From NCBI GenBank assembly GCA_026398675.1, contig JAPLSK010000236.1, positions 1-7,291 of the forward strand: a DNA stretch of 7,291 nt, in the 5' to 3' direction. This DNA is from a bacterium. Lineage in GTDB: Bacteria; RBG-13-66-14. Both the position numbers and the translations under genes were made by a program. Of this stretch, positions 1-5,764 are shown one piece after another (within the stretch, counting starts at the first letter, position 1; every line of letters starts with the position of its first letter). Under the pieces are notes generated by a model. It worked only from the letters and a program-made list of their open reading frames with translations. It did no database searches and was not told where the DNA came from.

Positions 1-832
1 AAAGCGACAGGGAGAGCACACTGGCCATACCACGGCCGAAGCGGTCGGCGATGAGTCCCCACATGATGCGCCCCAGCGCGTTGCCCGCCGCCAGGGCGCT
101 CACCGAAGCGGCCGCGATGAGCTCCCCCGCCCCGCCCGACAGGCCCATCGGCTTCAGGTTGCCCATGACCAAAAGCCCGGCGAACGTCCCGGCAAACATG
201 GTCCCGAACAGACGCCAGAACCGGAGGTCGCGGCGGACGCGGGGAATATCTTGAGGCGCGGGCGGCGGAGGGCTGTCGGGGGGATTGGCCAGCAGGCTTC
301 CGCCGATGAGAATCAAAACACCGTAAACGATGCCGATCCAGCGGAAGATGTCCAGGGGGGTCAGCCCCTCGGCCAACATCCCCTCGATGAGTATGGACAG
401 AATGACGGCCCCGCCCCCGAATCCGGCCACCGCCACCCCGGTCACCAGCCCCTTCCTCTTCGGGAACCAACGGGCCGCCGCGGAGATGGGGCAGAGGTAC
501 ACGAAGCCGAGGCCCGTCCCGGCCACCAGTCCGTACCCGACGAGGAGCAGAGGGAAGCGACCACCGGAGAAGGAAGCCACTAGCAGCCCCGCCGCGAAGA
601 GGCACCCCCCGATCAGGGTGGGTATTTTCGGTCCGCGGCGATCGAGAAGGGGTCCCGCGAAGAGCATCGTCAGTGCAAACACGGCGATGCTCACCCCAAA
701 GACGAGCTGAGCCTGCCATTCGGCGAGACCGTACACATCGGTGAGCGCTCGCGCCAGGTTGCTCCAGGCGTAAATCCCGCCGATGCAGAGCTGGACGATA
801 ACGACGACCGCGAGGATGAGCCAGCGACGCAT
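1..832 (-). CDS. OFA-family MFS transporter (oxalate/formate antiporter-like), C-terminus cut by window edge
   Basis: This gene runs off the left edge; 277 codons are visible from ATG 832. It encodes a polytopic inner-membrane transporter of the major facilitator superfamily. Visible signatures are a first membrane helix ending in GGIYAWS (residues 18-24), typical of the OFA group. The MFS motif-A loop GPLLDRRGPK lies at residues 60-69, followed by RWFPKRKGL and a glycine-rich helix, a central cytoplasmic loop rich in Pro, and a second motif-A-like loop GRIMWGLIADRFGR near the visible end. OFA proteins move small organic acids (OxlT exchanges oxalate for formate), but most members have no known substrate. 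The substrate-binding Arg and Lys of OxlT would lie beyond the edge, so no substrate can be inferred. An in-frame TGA lies one codon upstream of CTG-ATG, which fixes ATG 832 as the start. The ribosome binding site is weak. It lies 89 bases downstream of GT-C1 on the same strand. Confidence 0.9.
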   Translation of the reverse strand, partial: MRRWLILAVVVIVQLCIGGIYAWSNLARALTDVYGLAEWQAQLVFGVSIAVFALTMLFAGPLLDRRGPKIPTLIGGCLFAAGLLVASFSGGRFPLLLVGYGLVAGTGLGFVYLCPISAAARWFPKRKGLVTGVAVAGFGGGAVILSILIEGMLAEGLTPLDIFRWIGIVYGVLILIGGSLLANPPDSPPPPAPQDIPRVRRDLRFWRLFGTMFAGTFAGLLVMGNLKPMGLSGGAGELIAAASVSALAAGNALGRIMWGLIADRFGRGMASVLSLSL

Positions 833-921
833 CAGTCAACCCGCCCTTTCAGTCCCGATGTAAATATAAATGCGGCCATCTTCGCCCGCCGCGGAGTCGG
901 GTGTCCGTCCAGGGCCCGGAA

Positions 922-2556
922 CTACGGCTCTACTTCGGGAACGTCGCGCAGCAACATAACGGGCTCCCCGATATCGCACTCGATCCTTTCCGAGACGTAG
1001 AGGTGGAAGTAGCGACCGACGTTGGTCAGAAGCGAGTCGAGGTCCACCGGCGGACGCCACTCCGCGACCAGCACCTCCCGAAAGCCGTCGAACCGCTTGT
1101 CGGCGCACACGAGCTGGTTGATGCCGTGGTAGATGAAACCCGGCTCCGGCTCCGGTACAGGCGTGATGAGGACCACAAAGTCCACCGGTTTTTGCCAGAT
1201 ATAATCCAGGTCGTCGGGGTTCGACGCCCGATACCGGTTGCACTTGGGGCGGTCGTGGGAATCTATGGTGGGCAGATCCCCGAAGTAGGGCACCACCCCC
1301 ATGTCCATCGTCACCAGCCAGGAGTCGTCGAGCTTCGTTTCGGCGATGAACTCCCCAAGGCGCTCCGCGGGCGAGCCGGGGTGGTTGTAGTGGTAAACCA
1401 CATCGGGCCACCAGCCCAGAAATCCGGCCCAGAGGGTGAAACCGACAAGGAGGGTGGCGACGGCCAAGCTCTGGCGCCGGGAGCAGAAAGCGGGAAGCAT
1501 GGACAGGGCGCAGACGAGGGCCGTGGCGGCCGAAGGCAGCCACAGGCGACCCACCCCGATGGGGTCCCCGGCGAAGAAAAATTCACCGAGATGGTCCAGG
1601 GCCAGCCCGAGGAAGAGCAGTCGGAGGGGAGTGGTCAGCCGGGGGGTCCGCTCACCGCCGTTCCCACCCTCCCCGTCCTTTGCGCGCCGGACCAGGAAAT
1701 AAACTAAGCCCGTGTAAACCAAGGCGAGGCCGGGAGTGCGGAGGAAATCCTCCAGGACCCGGAAGAAGCCCTCTTTGAAACTCAAAAGGCTGATCATCAC
1801 CTCCGGCGAGGGGACCTTCACCCCGGCGCTGGTGGGCAGAAACTGCCAGTAAACGAGCGCCACGGCGGCGAAGAAGACCAGGCCCGGGAGGGCTCCCAGC
1901 TTTACCCGTAACACGTCGCGCCATCCGATGCTCGACCGCTTCGACGCCCAGCACCAGCCGATGACGGCCCCCAGCACGGCGAGGTCGAGGAAGGCGTCGG
2001 GTCGGGTGACCAGGTGCAGCCCGGCGGCCAGGCCCAGGGCCACGCTGAGCCTGTCTTTCAATAAATCTCGGATCGCGAACCGGAGCAGAAGAAGGATAGA
2101 GAAGAGGTTCAGGGCCGTTTCGAGGCCGTTGACCGAACCGATGACCGAGGTGGTGAAAACGAGGAAAACCCCAGCCAGGGCCAGGGAGGAACCGTGGGTG
2201 AGGGTGGGTCTCAGACGGCGCAGAATCCCCGCGGCCTGGATTACCGACAGGAGGAGAAACAGAAACCCCAGCGCCTTGGCCCAGACGAGGGGCGGGATTT
2301 TGAGCCAGAAGGCTGGAGTTAAAAGCAGGAGCCAGAGGTGGCTGGAAAAGGAATTGGTGGGGAGCTTACCATCTCCGGCGCTCGGGTTCGGCAGCTCGCC
2401 CCGCGAGAGCTGCCGCGCCCCCGAGAGGTAGATGTAGGCGTCGTCGAAGGAGTAGGCCCCCAGCTCGTAGAGCACGATGAAGGCCAGGCCGATTTCCACG
2501 GCGATGACCAGCCACCAGATACCCCGGATTTCTCGGATCGCCGACAGTAGATGCAC
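922..2556 (-). CDS. GT-C-like polytopic membrane glycosyltransferase, intact paralogue (GT-C1)
   Basis: This 544-residue integral membrane protein has about ten hydrophobic segments and a soluble C-terminal part from about residue 390. Motifs resemble GT-C transferases that use polyprenyl-phosphate sugars, most like the AftB-type layout. An Asp pair in FDDAYIYLSGAR (DD at 38-39) follows the first helix, as in the catalytic loop of GT-C enzymes. Then come PTNSFSSHLW (66-75), NGLET (143-147), TRPDAF (184-189), a YWQFLPTSAGVK loop, and a late GRLWLPSA segment. The C-terminal part holds MDMGVVPYFGDLPTID, similar to the segment after the last helix in AftB-like proteins. The donor and acceptor are unknown; a cell-envelope glycan or lipid is the likely target. 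The start is GTG 2556: GGGAG sits 7 bases upstream and an in-frame TAG at 2578-2580 excludes a longer protein. It is a diverged paralogue of the upstream GT-C2, aligning ungapped through the NGLET-TRPD stretch and over the C-terminal region. The GT-C assignment is from motif recognition only. Confidence 0.8.
   Translation of the reverse strand: MHLLSAIREIRGIWWLVIAVEIGLAFIVLYELGAYSFDDAYIYLSGARQLSRGELPNPSAGDGKLPTNSFSSHLWLLLLTPAFWLKIPPLVWAKALGFLFLLLSVIQAAGILRRLRPTLTHGSSLALAGVFLVFTTSVIGSVNGLETALNLFSILLLLRFAIRDLLKDRLSVALGLAAGLHLVTRPDAFLDLAVLGAVIGWCWASKRSSIGWRDVLRVKLGALPGLVFFAAVALVYWQFLPTSAGVKVPSPEVMISLLSFKEGFFRVLEDFLRTPGLALVYTGLVYFLVRRAKDGEGGNGGERTPRLTTPLRLLFLGLALDHLGEFFFAGDPIGVGRLWLPSAATALVCALSMLPAFCSRRQSLAVATLLVGFTLWAGFLGWWPDVVYHYNHPGSPAERLGEFIAETKLDDSWLVTMDMGVVPYFGDLPTIDSHDRPKCNRYRASNPDDLDYIWQKPVDFVVLITPVPEPEPGFIYHGINQLVCADKRFDGFREVLVAEWRPPVDLDSLLTNVGRYFHLYVSERIECDIGEPVMLLRDVPEVEP
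1990..2019 (-). repeat. 30-base perfect direct repeat, copy 1 (GT-C1 TRPD motif)
   Basis: This segment is identical to 3844-3873 over all 30 bases, in frame. It encodes LHLVTRPDAF (residues 180-189 of GT-C1), so all ten codons are the same including third positions. Confidence 0.7.
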
Positions 2557-2581
2557 TTTCCGTCTCCCGAGTGGATGCTAC

Positions 2582-2591
2582 TACAATTGTA
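2582..2591. promoter_or_regulatory. 10-base perfect palindrome between GT-C2 and GT-C1
   Basis: TACAATTGTA is a perfect palindrome in the 93-base gap between the paralogues, 26 bases upstream of the GT-C1 GTG start. It could be an operator half-site pair. Read on the minus strand it also contains TACAAT, a fair -10 box, but no -35 box lies at the right distance. Chance occurrence is possible. Confidence 0.3.
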
Positions 2592-2618
2592 CCGCGCCAA
2601 GAACACGCCCAGGCGCGG
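2592..2618 (-). other. GC-only hairpin in the GT-C2/GT-C1 gap
   Basis: CCGCGCC (2592-2598) and GGCGCGG (2612-2618) can form a perfect 7-pair stem with a 13-base loop, directly abutting the 10-base palindrome. No T-run follows on the minus strand, so it is not a standard terminator. It could be an mRNA processing or pausing element between the two cistrons. Confidence 0.35.
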
Positions 2619-2649
2619 CGGTCTGCATCTTTGAAGTTGCCGTGAAGGT

Positions 2650-3135
2650 TCAGGGAGAGGAAGAGGCGCCGGGACGGTCGGGTTCGGAAAACGAGGGGAG
2701 CAAATACCCTGCCAAAGGCTCGTCGGGGACGGCGGGAACGACGCCGTTTTCTGTGTACGCCGGTGGGAGCTCCACGGGCAGGACGACCTTCGCGGCCACC
2801 GGCCAGGCCATGAGACCCCTCGTCAACAGGATGGGGGGACTGGGCAGATCGCATTCGATCCGTTTCGAGACGAACAGGTGGTAATAACGGCCCGGATGCG
2901 GTCGAATTACCCCATTGTCGAAGGGGGCCCGCCACTCGGCGCTGAGCACGAGGCGGTAGTTGTCCCAGAAAGCCCGTTGTCCGAGCACGTCGTTCAGGAG
3001 GCGATATTCGGTTGCCCCCGCCCGGGGCGCCGTGATGTAGGGTGAGGTGACGACGACGAAATCAACCCGATGACTCCACACGTAGGCGAAGTCGTCGGGA
3101 ACCTTCATAAGATGATAGTTGCAGATGGGAACGGA
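2650..3135 (-). CDS. C-terminal segment of GT-C2 beyond the TAG
   Basis: These 161 codons continue the GT-C2 frame after the TAG and end in TGA. The first available ATG is at 3108 (MKVPDDFAYVW), giving a 152-residue open frame. I see no convincing ribosome binding site before it, so independent translation is doubtful. The content is the soluble C-terminal part of the GT-C protein: VPDDFAYVWSHRVDFVVV, RLVLSAEWRAPFD and GRYYHLFVSKRIECD all have direct counterparts in GT-C1. The last 40 or so residues are Pro-rich and have no counterpart there. It should be read as the detached end of the upstream gene and not as a separate function. Confidence 0.6.
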   Translation of the reverse strand, partial: SVPICNYHLMKVPDDFAYVWSHRVDFVVVTSPYITAPRAGATEYRLLNDVLGQRAFWDNYRLVLSAEWRAPFDNGVIRPHPGRYYHLFVSKRIECDLPSPPILLTRGLMAWPVAAKVVLPVELPPAYTENGVVPAVPDEPLAGYLLPSFSEPDRPGASSSP

Positions 3136-4419
3136 CTAGACGTCAATCGTGTAGATCTCGCCGAAGTAAGGCAAAACCCCCATATCGGTGGCGACCATCC
3201 ACGAATCGTCCATCTTCAACTCATTGATGAACCGCCCCATCACCTCGGCGGGGTCGCCGGTACGGTTGTAATGGCAGAAGATGTAAACCCGCCAACCGAG
3301 CAGCCCCGCCGCCAGGCTGCCGCACAGAATGACAGCGGAGATCAAGAGGTACTTTTTATTTTCGATCAGACGGATGAGCGCCAGAAGGCAAGCGATGAGC
3401 GCTATCGTCGCCGATTCAAGCCACAGGCGCTGAATCGCCATCCAGTCACACACCAGCACCCTCTTGCCCAGGTGCATCACGACCAAAAAAACGACGAAGG
3501 CCCGCACCTCCCAGCCGCCGATCGGATCCCCCTGCCGGCGTCGCGCAAACACGAAGATAAGCATCCCGGCGTAGATGAAAACGTTCCCCGGGGTGAGCGC
3601 AAAGTCCAACAACAGCTCGCGCAGATTCCACCAGAATTGGTCGCTGAAAACGGCGGTAAGAGCGAGGGATTTTGCCAGCGCGCTGGTCGGAAGGACGGTC
3701 GGGTAGAAGAGGCCGGGCAGGAGGAACAGCAGGACTCCAGGAAGCAGGCCTACGGCGGGCCGCACGAGCCCTGCCCTGGCGTGGGACCGTTTGTGGTTCA
3801 GAACGAGGATTACCAGGAGCACCAACACGAGGGCCACGTTGATGAAGGCGTCGGGTCGGGTGACCAGGTGCAGGGACAGGGCGAGCCCCAGGCCGACGGA
3901 CAGCCGCCGTTGCGAAATATCCCTCAGGAGCAGGCGGAAGACCAGCACCAGGCTGAAGACGTAGAGAATCGTCTCCATGCCGCTCGTGGCCCAAAAAACC
4001 AGGGGCATGTAGGCGAGCGTCAGCCCCGCGACGGCCCAGACGGTCGCCGGATTGAGCTTGGGGTGGAAGAGCCCGATTATCCGCGCAATTTGCCAGACAA
4101 CGCCCAGGAGTAATATGAAACCGAGCACCTTGGCCCAGATTAGGGCGTCGACGCCGAGCCAGTAGGCCGGGGTGATAAGCCCCACCCACAGCAGGCTGGA
4201 CCAGGCGTTGGTGGGAACCTCGCCCGGCGTCATGTTCGGCAGTTGACCGCCGGCCAGCTGGCGGGCCCCGTTCAGGTAGATGTATGCGTCGTCGGGTGTA
4301 TAGCCGGACACGTCCCAGACGATGAAGGCACACAGGATGAGCTCGAGAGCGATCAGGCCCCAAGTGAGATACCGGGTTCCACGCGTCCGGTCCGCTAATT
4401 TGGTATCAATACCGGCCAT
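3136..4419 (-). CDS. N-terminal open segment of GT-C2, membrane domain
   Basis: This is the part translated if the TAG acts as a stop: 427 residues holding the whole membrane domain. The Asp pair in PDDAYIYLNGAR is at 43-44. PTNAWSSLLW, SGMET (146-150) and TRPDAF (187-192) follow, then a PTVLPTSALAKS loop and a late CDWMAIQRLWLESA segment. All occupy the same order as in GT-C1. The product would end just after MGVLPYFGEIYTID, losing about 160 residues of the soluble C-terminal part. Since the presumed catalytic Asp pair is retained, a truncated but membrane-inserted product is conceivable. Activity cannot be judged. Database annotation may give this piece a GTG start at 4431. Confidence 0.7.
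   Translation of the reverse strand: MAGIDTKLADRTRGTRYLTWGLIALELILCAFIVWDVSGYTPDDAYIYLNGARQLAGGQLPNMTPGEVPTNAWSSLLWVGLITPAYWLGVDALIWAKVLGFILLLGVVWQIARIIGLFHPKLNPATVWAVAGLTLAYMPLVFWATSGMETILYVFSLVLVFRLLLRDISQRRLSVGLGLALSLHLVTRPDAFINVALVLVLLVILVLNHKRSHARAGLVRPAVGLLPGVLLFLLPGLFYPTVLPTSALAKSLALTAVFSDQFWWNLRELLLDFALTPGNVFIYAGMLIFVFARRRQGDPIGGWEVRAFVVFLVVMHLGKRVLVCDWMAIQRLWLESATIALIACLLALIRLIENKKYLLISAVILCGSLAAGLLGWRVYIFCHYNRTGDPAEVMGRFINELKMDDSWMVATDMGVLPYFGEIYTIDV
3844..3873 (-). repeat. 30-base perfect direct repeat, copy 2 (GT-C2 TRPD motif)
   Basis: This is the partner of 1990-2019, encoding residues 183-192 of GT-C2. Flanking sequence diverges quickly on both sides. Confidence 0.7.
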
Positions 4420-4431
4420 CGTCACCCTCAC

Positions 4432-4619
4432 GGGTCATCCGTGAAAATCTCGTCCGTTCCCGGCAAGGCGCGAGCTTTCGTATCACCGGCGGAGCCGACC
4501 GGCCATCGGGCATCCCCAGGCTCCCGGGTACAAAAACCCGCTCAACTAGCGAGGGATATATCTTACCACGCCGGAACCTCTCCCGGGTGAATCGGAACGG
4601 ACCGCGATGGAGACGGCGT
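4432..4619. other. intergenic stretch upstream of GT-C2, no gene seen
   Basis: I find no gene, tRNA or recognisable riboswitch here. An AT-rich patch at about 4555-4564 (TAAGATATATC on the minus strand) might be a -10 region for GT-C2, but no -35 match lies at the right spacing. A small CGGGT/ACCCG hairpin with a T-rich loop lies at about 4535-4550. GAGGGTGA near 4423-4430 is the likely GT-C2 ribosome binding site. Confidence 0.4.
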
Positions 4620-4648
4620 AAAAAAAAGGGCGACCTAAAGCCGCCCTC
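4620..4648 (-). terminator. rho-independent terminator of the secreted-protein gene
   Basis: Read on the minus strand, AGGGCG and CGCCCT form a stem around a loop of 9 bases, followed directly by eight T (A-run at 4620-4627 on the plus strand). It begins 15 bases after the TGA of the secreted-protein gene. It separates that gene from the GT-C genes downstream. Confidence 0.8.
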
Positions 4649-4663
4649 ATGCCAGAACCTCGA

Positions 4664-5248
4664 TCAGCGGAAGGTGGCCTTTATCGCCCCGAAAGTCGTC
4701 TCTTGGATATCCGAAGAACCGCTGTCGGAAACCGTTATCATGTCGAGCCACACATCGGCGGCCCTGTCGGCGACGATGCGCCACGCGAACTGCACGTCGT
4801 GCCCGTACCAGTACGGGCCGATTTCGACCTCGGTCTCGTTCCAGACCCAGTTATCGAACGGCCCGAACTCCTCCTCGTTCCAGAGCTCAACCCACTCGCC
4901 CGGTCCGCCGGCCTCGCGGATCTCCAAGCTGTAATCCCCGTTGTTGTGGGGGGAGACGAACCAGGTGTAGCTGGTGGCCCAGTGGAAGTTCACGGTGACG
5001 TCCGAGGTGAGGCAGATGGGCGGCGAAATCAACCGCTCATCCTGATCCTCCCCCTTCTCGCAGAGTACGCCGAAGGGGCCGGTGAAGAAGTGCTGGGAGG
5101 TGATCATCCAGCGCTGGCCAATCTCACCTGGATCTAAAGTCCATCCGTCGAGGTTCCCGGAGGTAAAATCCTCGAAGAAGAGGACATCGGCCGAGGCGAA
5201 AGTAGCGAAGACGACTAATATGAACAAAATGTGTCGGTACATGATCAT
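4664..5248 (-). CDS. small secreted protein with jelly-roll (choice-of-anchor J / cleaved-adhesin-like) domain
   Basis: This 194-residue exported protein has a classical signal peptide: Tyr-Arg-His, a hydrophobic core at about 7-17, then ASA|DV, giving predicted cleavage after Ala20. The mature part begins LFFEDFTSGNLDGW, the usual opening of choice-of-anchor J / MAM-like jelly-roll domains. It continues with a strand ending LISPPICL and the FHWATSYTW, YSLEIREAGG and WLDMITVSD strands expected of that fold. Two Cys (63 and 79) could form a disulfide. The sequence is rich in Trp, Asp and Glu. The protein ends TTFGAIKATFR, a short basic-aromatic tail after the domain. ATG 5248 and ATG 5242 both follow AGGAAAGGG closely, so either start is possible; the signal peptide is intact with both. 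The family is inferred by pattern; the ligand is unknown. It stands alone, with its own promoter and terminator. Confidence 0.8.
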   Translation of the reverse strand: MIMYRHILFILVVFATFASADVLFFEDFTSGNLDGWTLDPGEIGQRWMITSQHFFTGPFGVLCEKGEDQDERLISPPICLTSDVTVNFHWATSYTWFVSPHNNGDYSLEIREAGGPGEWVELWNEEEFGPFDNWVWNETEVEIGPYWYGHDVQFAWRIVADRAADVWLDMITVSDSGSSDIQETTFGAIKATFR

Positions 5249-5274
5249 CCCTTTCCTGTGGAATTTACATTACT

Positions 5275-5303
5275 AATATAGCCCAAGAAATGCGGTTCGG
5301 CAA
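5275..5303 (-). promoter_or_regulatory. sigma70-type promoter of the secreted-protein gene
   Basis: On the minus strand, TTGCCG (5303-5298) and TATATT (5280-5275) are spaced by exactly 17 bases, matching TTGACA/TATAAT at 4 and 5 of 6 positions. Transcription would start near 5268, about 20 bases before ATG 5248, with AGGAAAGG in the short leader. Confidence 0.6.
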
Positions 5304-5328
5304 GGAGAGACGATAAAAAAGGCGCGAC

Positions 5329-5357
5329 TTGTACCGCTCATTTCGCTGTGCTATCTT
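5329..5357 (+). promoter_or_regulatory. possible promoter of the hutU-DUF1858 block
   Basis: TTGTAC (5329-5334) and TATCTT (5352-5357) are 17 bases apart, matching consensus at 3 and 4 of 6 positions. Expected transcription start is near 5364, leaving about 29 bases of leader with GAGGA before ATG 5393. It would run divergently from the neighbouring secreted-protein promoter. The match is moderate. Confidence 0.4.
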
Positions 5358-5392
5358 CTCTTTACCGACGCAAAAAAAACCGAGGACGGAAC

Positions 5393-5758
5393 ATGCCGCG
5401 CGAACTGCACGCCCCCACCGGAACCCGGCTCAGCTGCAAGGGCTGGCACCAGGAGGCCGCCTACCGGATGCTCCAGAACAACCTGGACCCGGACGTGGCC
5501 GAGGACCCGGCCAACCTGATCGTCTACGGCGGCTCGGGCAAGGCGGCGCGGAACTGGGACTGCCTGGAAGCGATACTGAAAACCCTGCGCGACCTGGGGA
5601 ACGACGAGACGCTCCTCGTCCAGTCGGGCAAGCCGGTGGGCGTCTTCACCACCCACGAGGAGGCCCCCCGGGTGCTTCTGGCCAACTCGAACCTCGTGCC
5701 CCGGTGGGCGACGTGGGAACACTTCTACGAGTTGGAGGCCAAGTGCCACATCATGTAA
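5393..5758 (+). CDS. N-terminal urocanase fragment (121 aa)
   Basis: This is the piece actually translated if the TAA at 5756-5758 terminates. It covers most of the urocanase N-terminal domain, from MPRELHAPTG to ELEAKCHIM, and contains the YGG motif at 45-47 that contacts NAD+ in intact enzymes. An ATG at 5348 would lengthen it by 15 residues. However, that stretch lies inside the proposed promoter, is Lys/Arg-rich and unlike urocanase, and has no ribosome binding site; ATG 5393 follows GAGGA. Alone this fragment has no catalytic Cys and no complete NAD+ site. Confidence 0.65.
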   Translation: MPRELHAPTGTRLSCKGWHQEAAYRMLQNNLDPDVAEDPANLIVYGGSGKAARNWDCLEAILKTLRDLGNDETLLVQSGKPVGVFTTHEEAPRVLLANSNLVPRWATWEHFYELEAKCHIM

Positions 5759-5760
5759 GG
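5757..5760 (+). promoter_or_regulatory. possible reinitiation ribosome binding site overlapping the hutU TAA
   Basis: The last two bases of the internal TAA plus the following GG form AAGG, four bases before ATG 5765. It could let ribosomes that stop at the TAA restart on the C-terminal fragment. In the ancestral gene this would have been Tyr-Gly-Gln-Met coding sequence. Confidence 0.3.
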
Positions 5761-5764
5761 CCAG

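Larger units (their letters stand above)
2650..4419 (-). pseudogene. GT-C-like membrane glycosyltransferase paralogue interrupted by in-frame TAG (GT-C2)
   Basis: Read in one frame from ATG 4419 to TGA 2650, this is a 590-codon relative of GT-C1 with one internal TAG at 3136-3138 (codon 428). No frameshift is needed. GT-C1 has TIDSHDRPKCN at this point and GT-C2 has TIDV, stop, SVPICN. The two then align without gaps through PDD, Y, W and VDFVV to the shared GRY-HL-VS-RIECD block near the C-terminus. The TAG therefore replaces one ordinary residue, aligned with His434 of GT-C1. Conservation after the stop means the lesion is recent, is a base-call error, or is tolerated by readthrough. A GTG at 4431 extends the frame by four codons, but ATG 4419 has GAGGGTGA just upstream and is preferred. 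GT-C2 also has a Pro-rich tail of about 40 residues that GT-C1 lacks. Its role would be the same as GT-C1: transfer of a lipid-linked sugar at the membrane. Confidence 0.75.

Noticed and set aside
922..924. TAG read as a sense codon genome-wide (GT-C1 could extend 30 codons to a TGA that overlaps the MFS ATG)
   Set aside because: The neat TGATG overlap is tempting, but the extension is not family-like. dtd and the second DUF1858 gene end in TAG at natural family termini, and hutU is broken by TAA, which amber recoding would not repair.
901..1707. 268-codon plus-strand open frame opposite GT-C1
   Set aside because: It is antisense to a recognised gene, low in hydrophobic structure, with no family motif; the same GC-rich shadow effect explains it.
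3070..4113. 347-codon plus-strand open frame opposite GT-C2
   Set aside because: It is a GC-driven antisense shadow: composition is Gln/His/Pro/Asp-rich with no recognisable domain, while the minus strand encodes clear membrane helices and family motifs.
4440..4540. Possible riboswitch upstream of GT-C2
   Set aside because: GC-rich hairpins occur, but I could not match the conserved core of any riboswitch class I know.
5348..5392. Upstream ATG 5348 as the hutU start
   Set aside because: The added residues are Lys/Arg-rich and unlike urocanase, there is no ribosome binding site before it, and it falls within the proposed promoter; ATG 5393 has GAGGA at good spacing.
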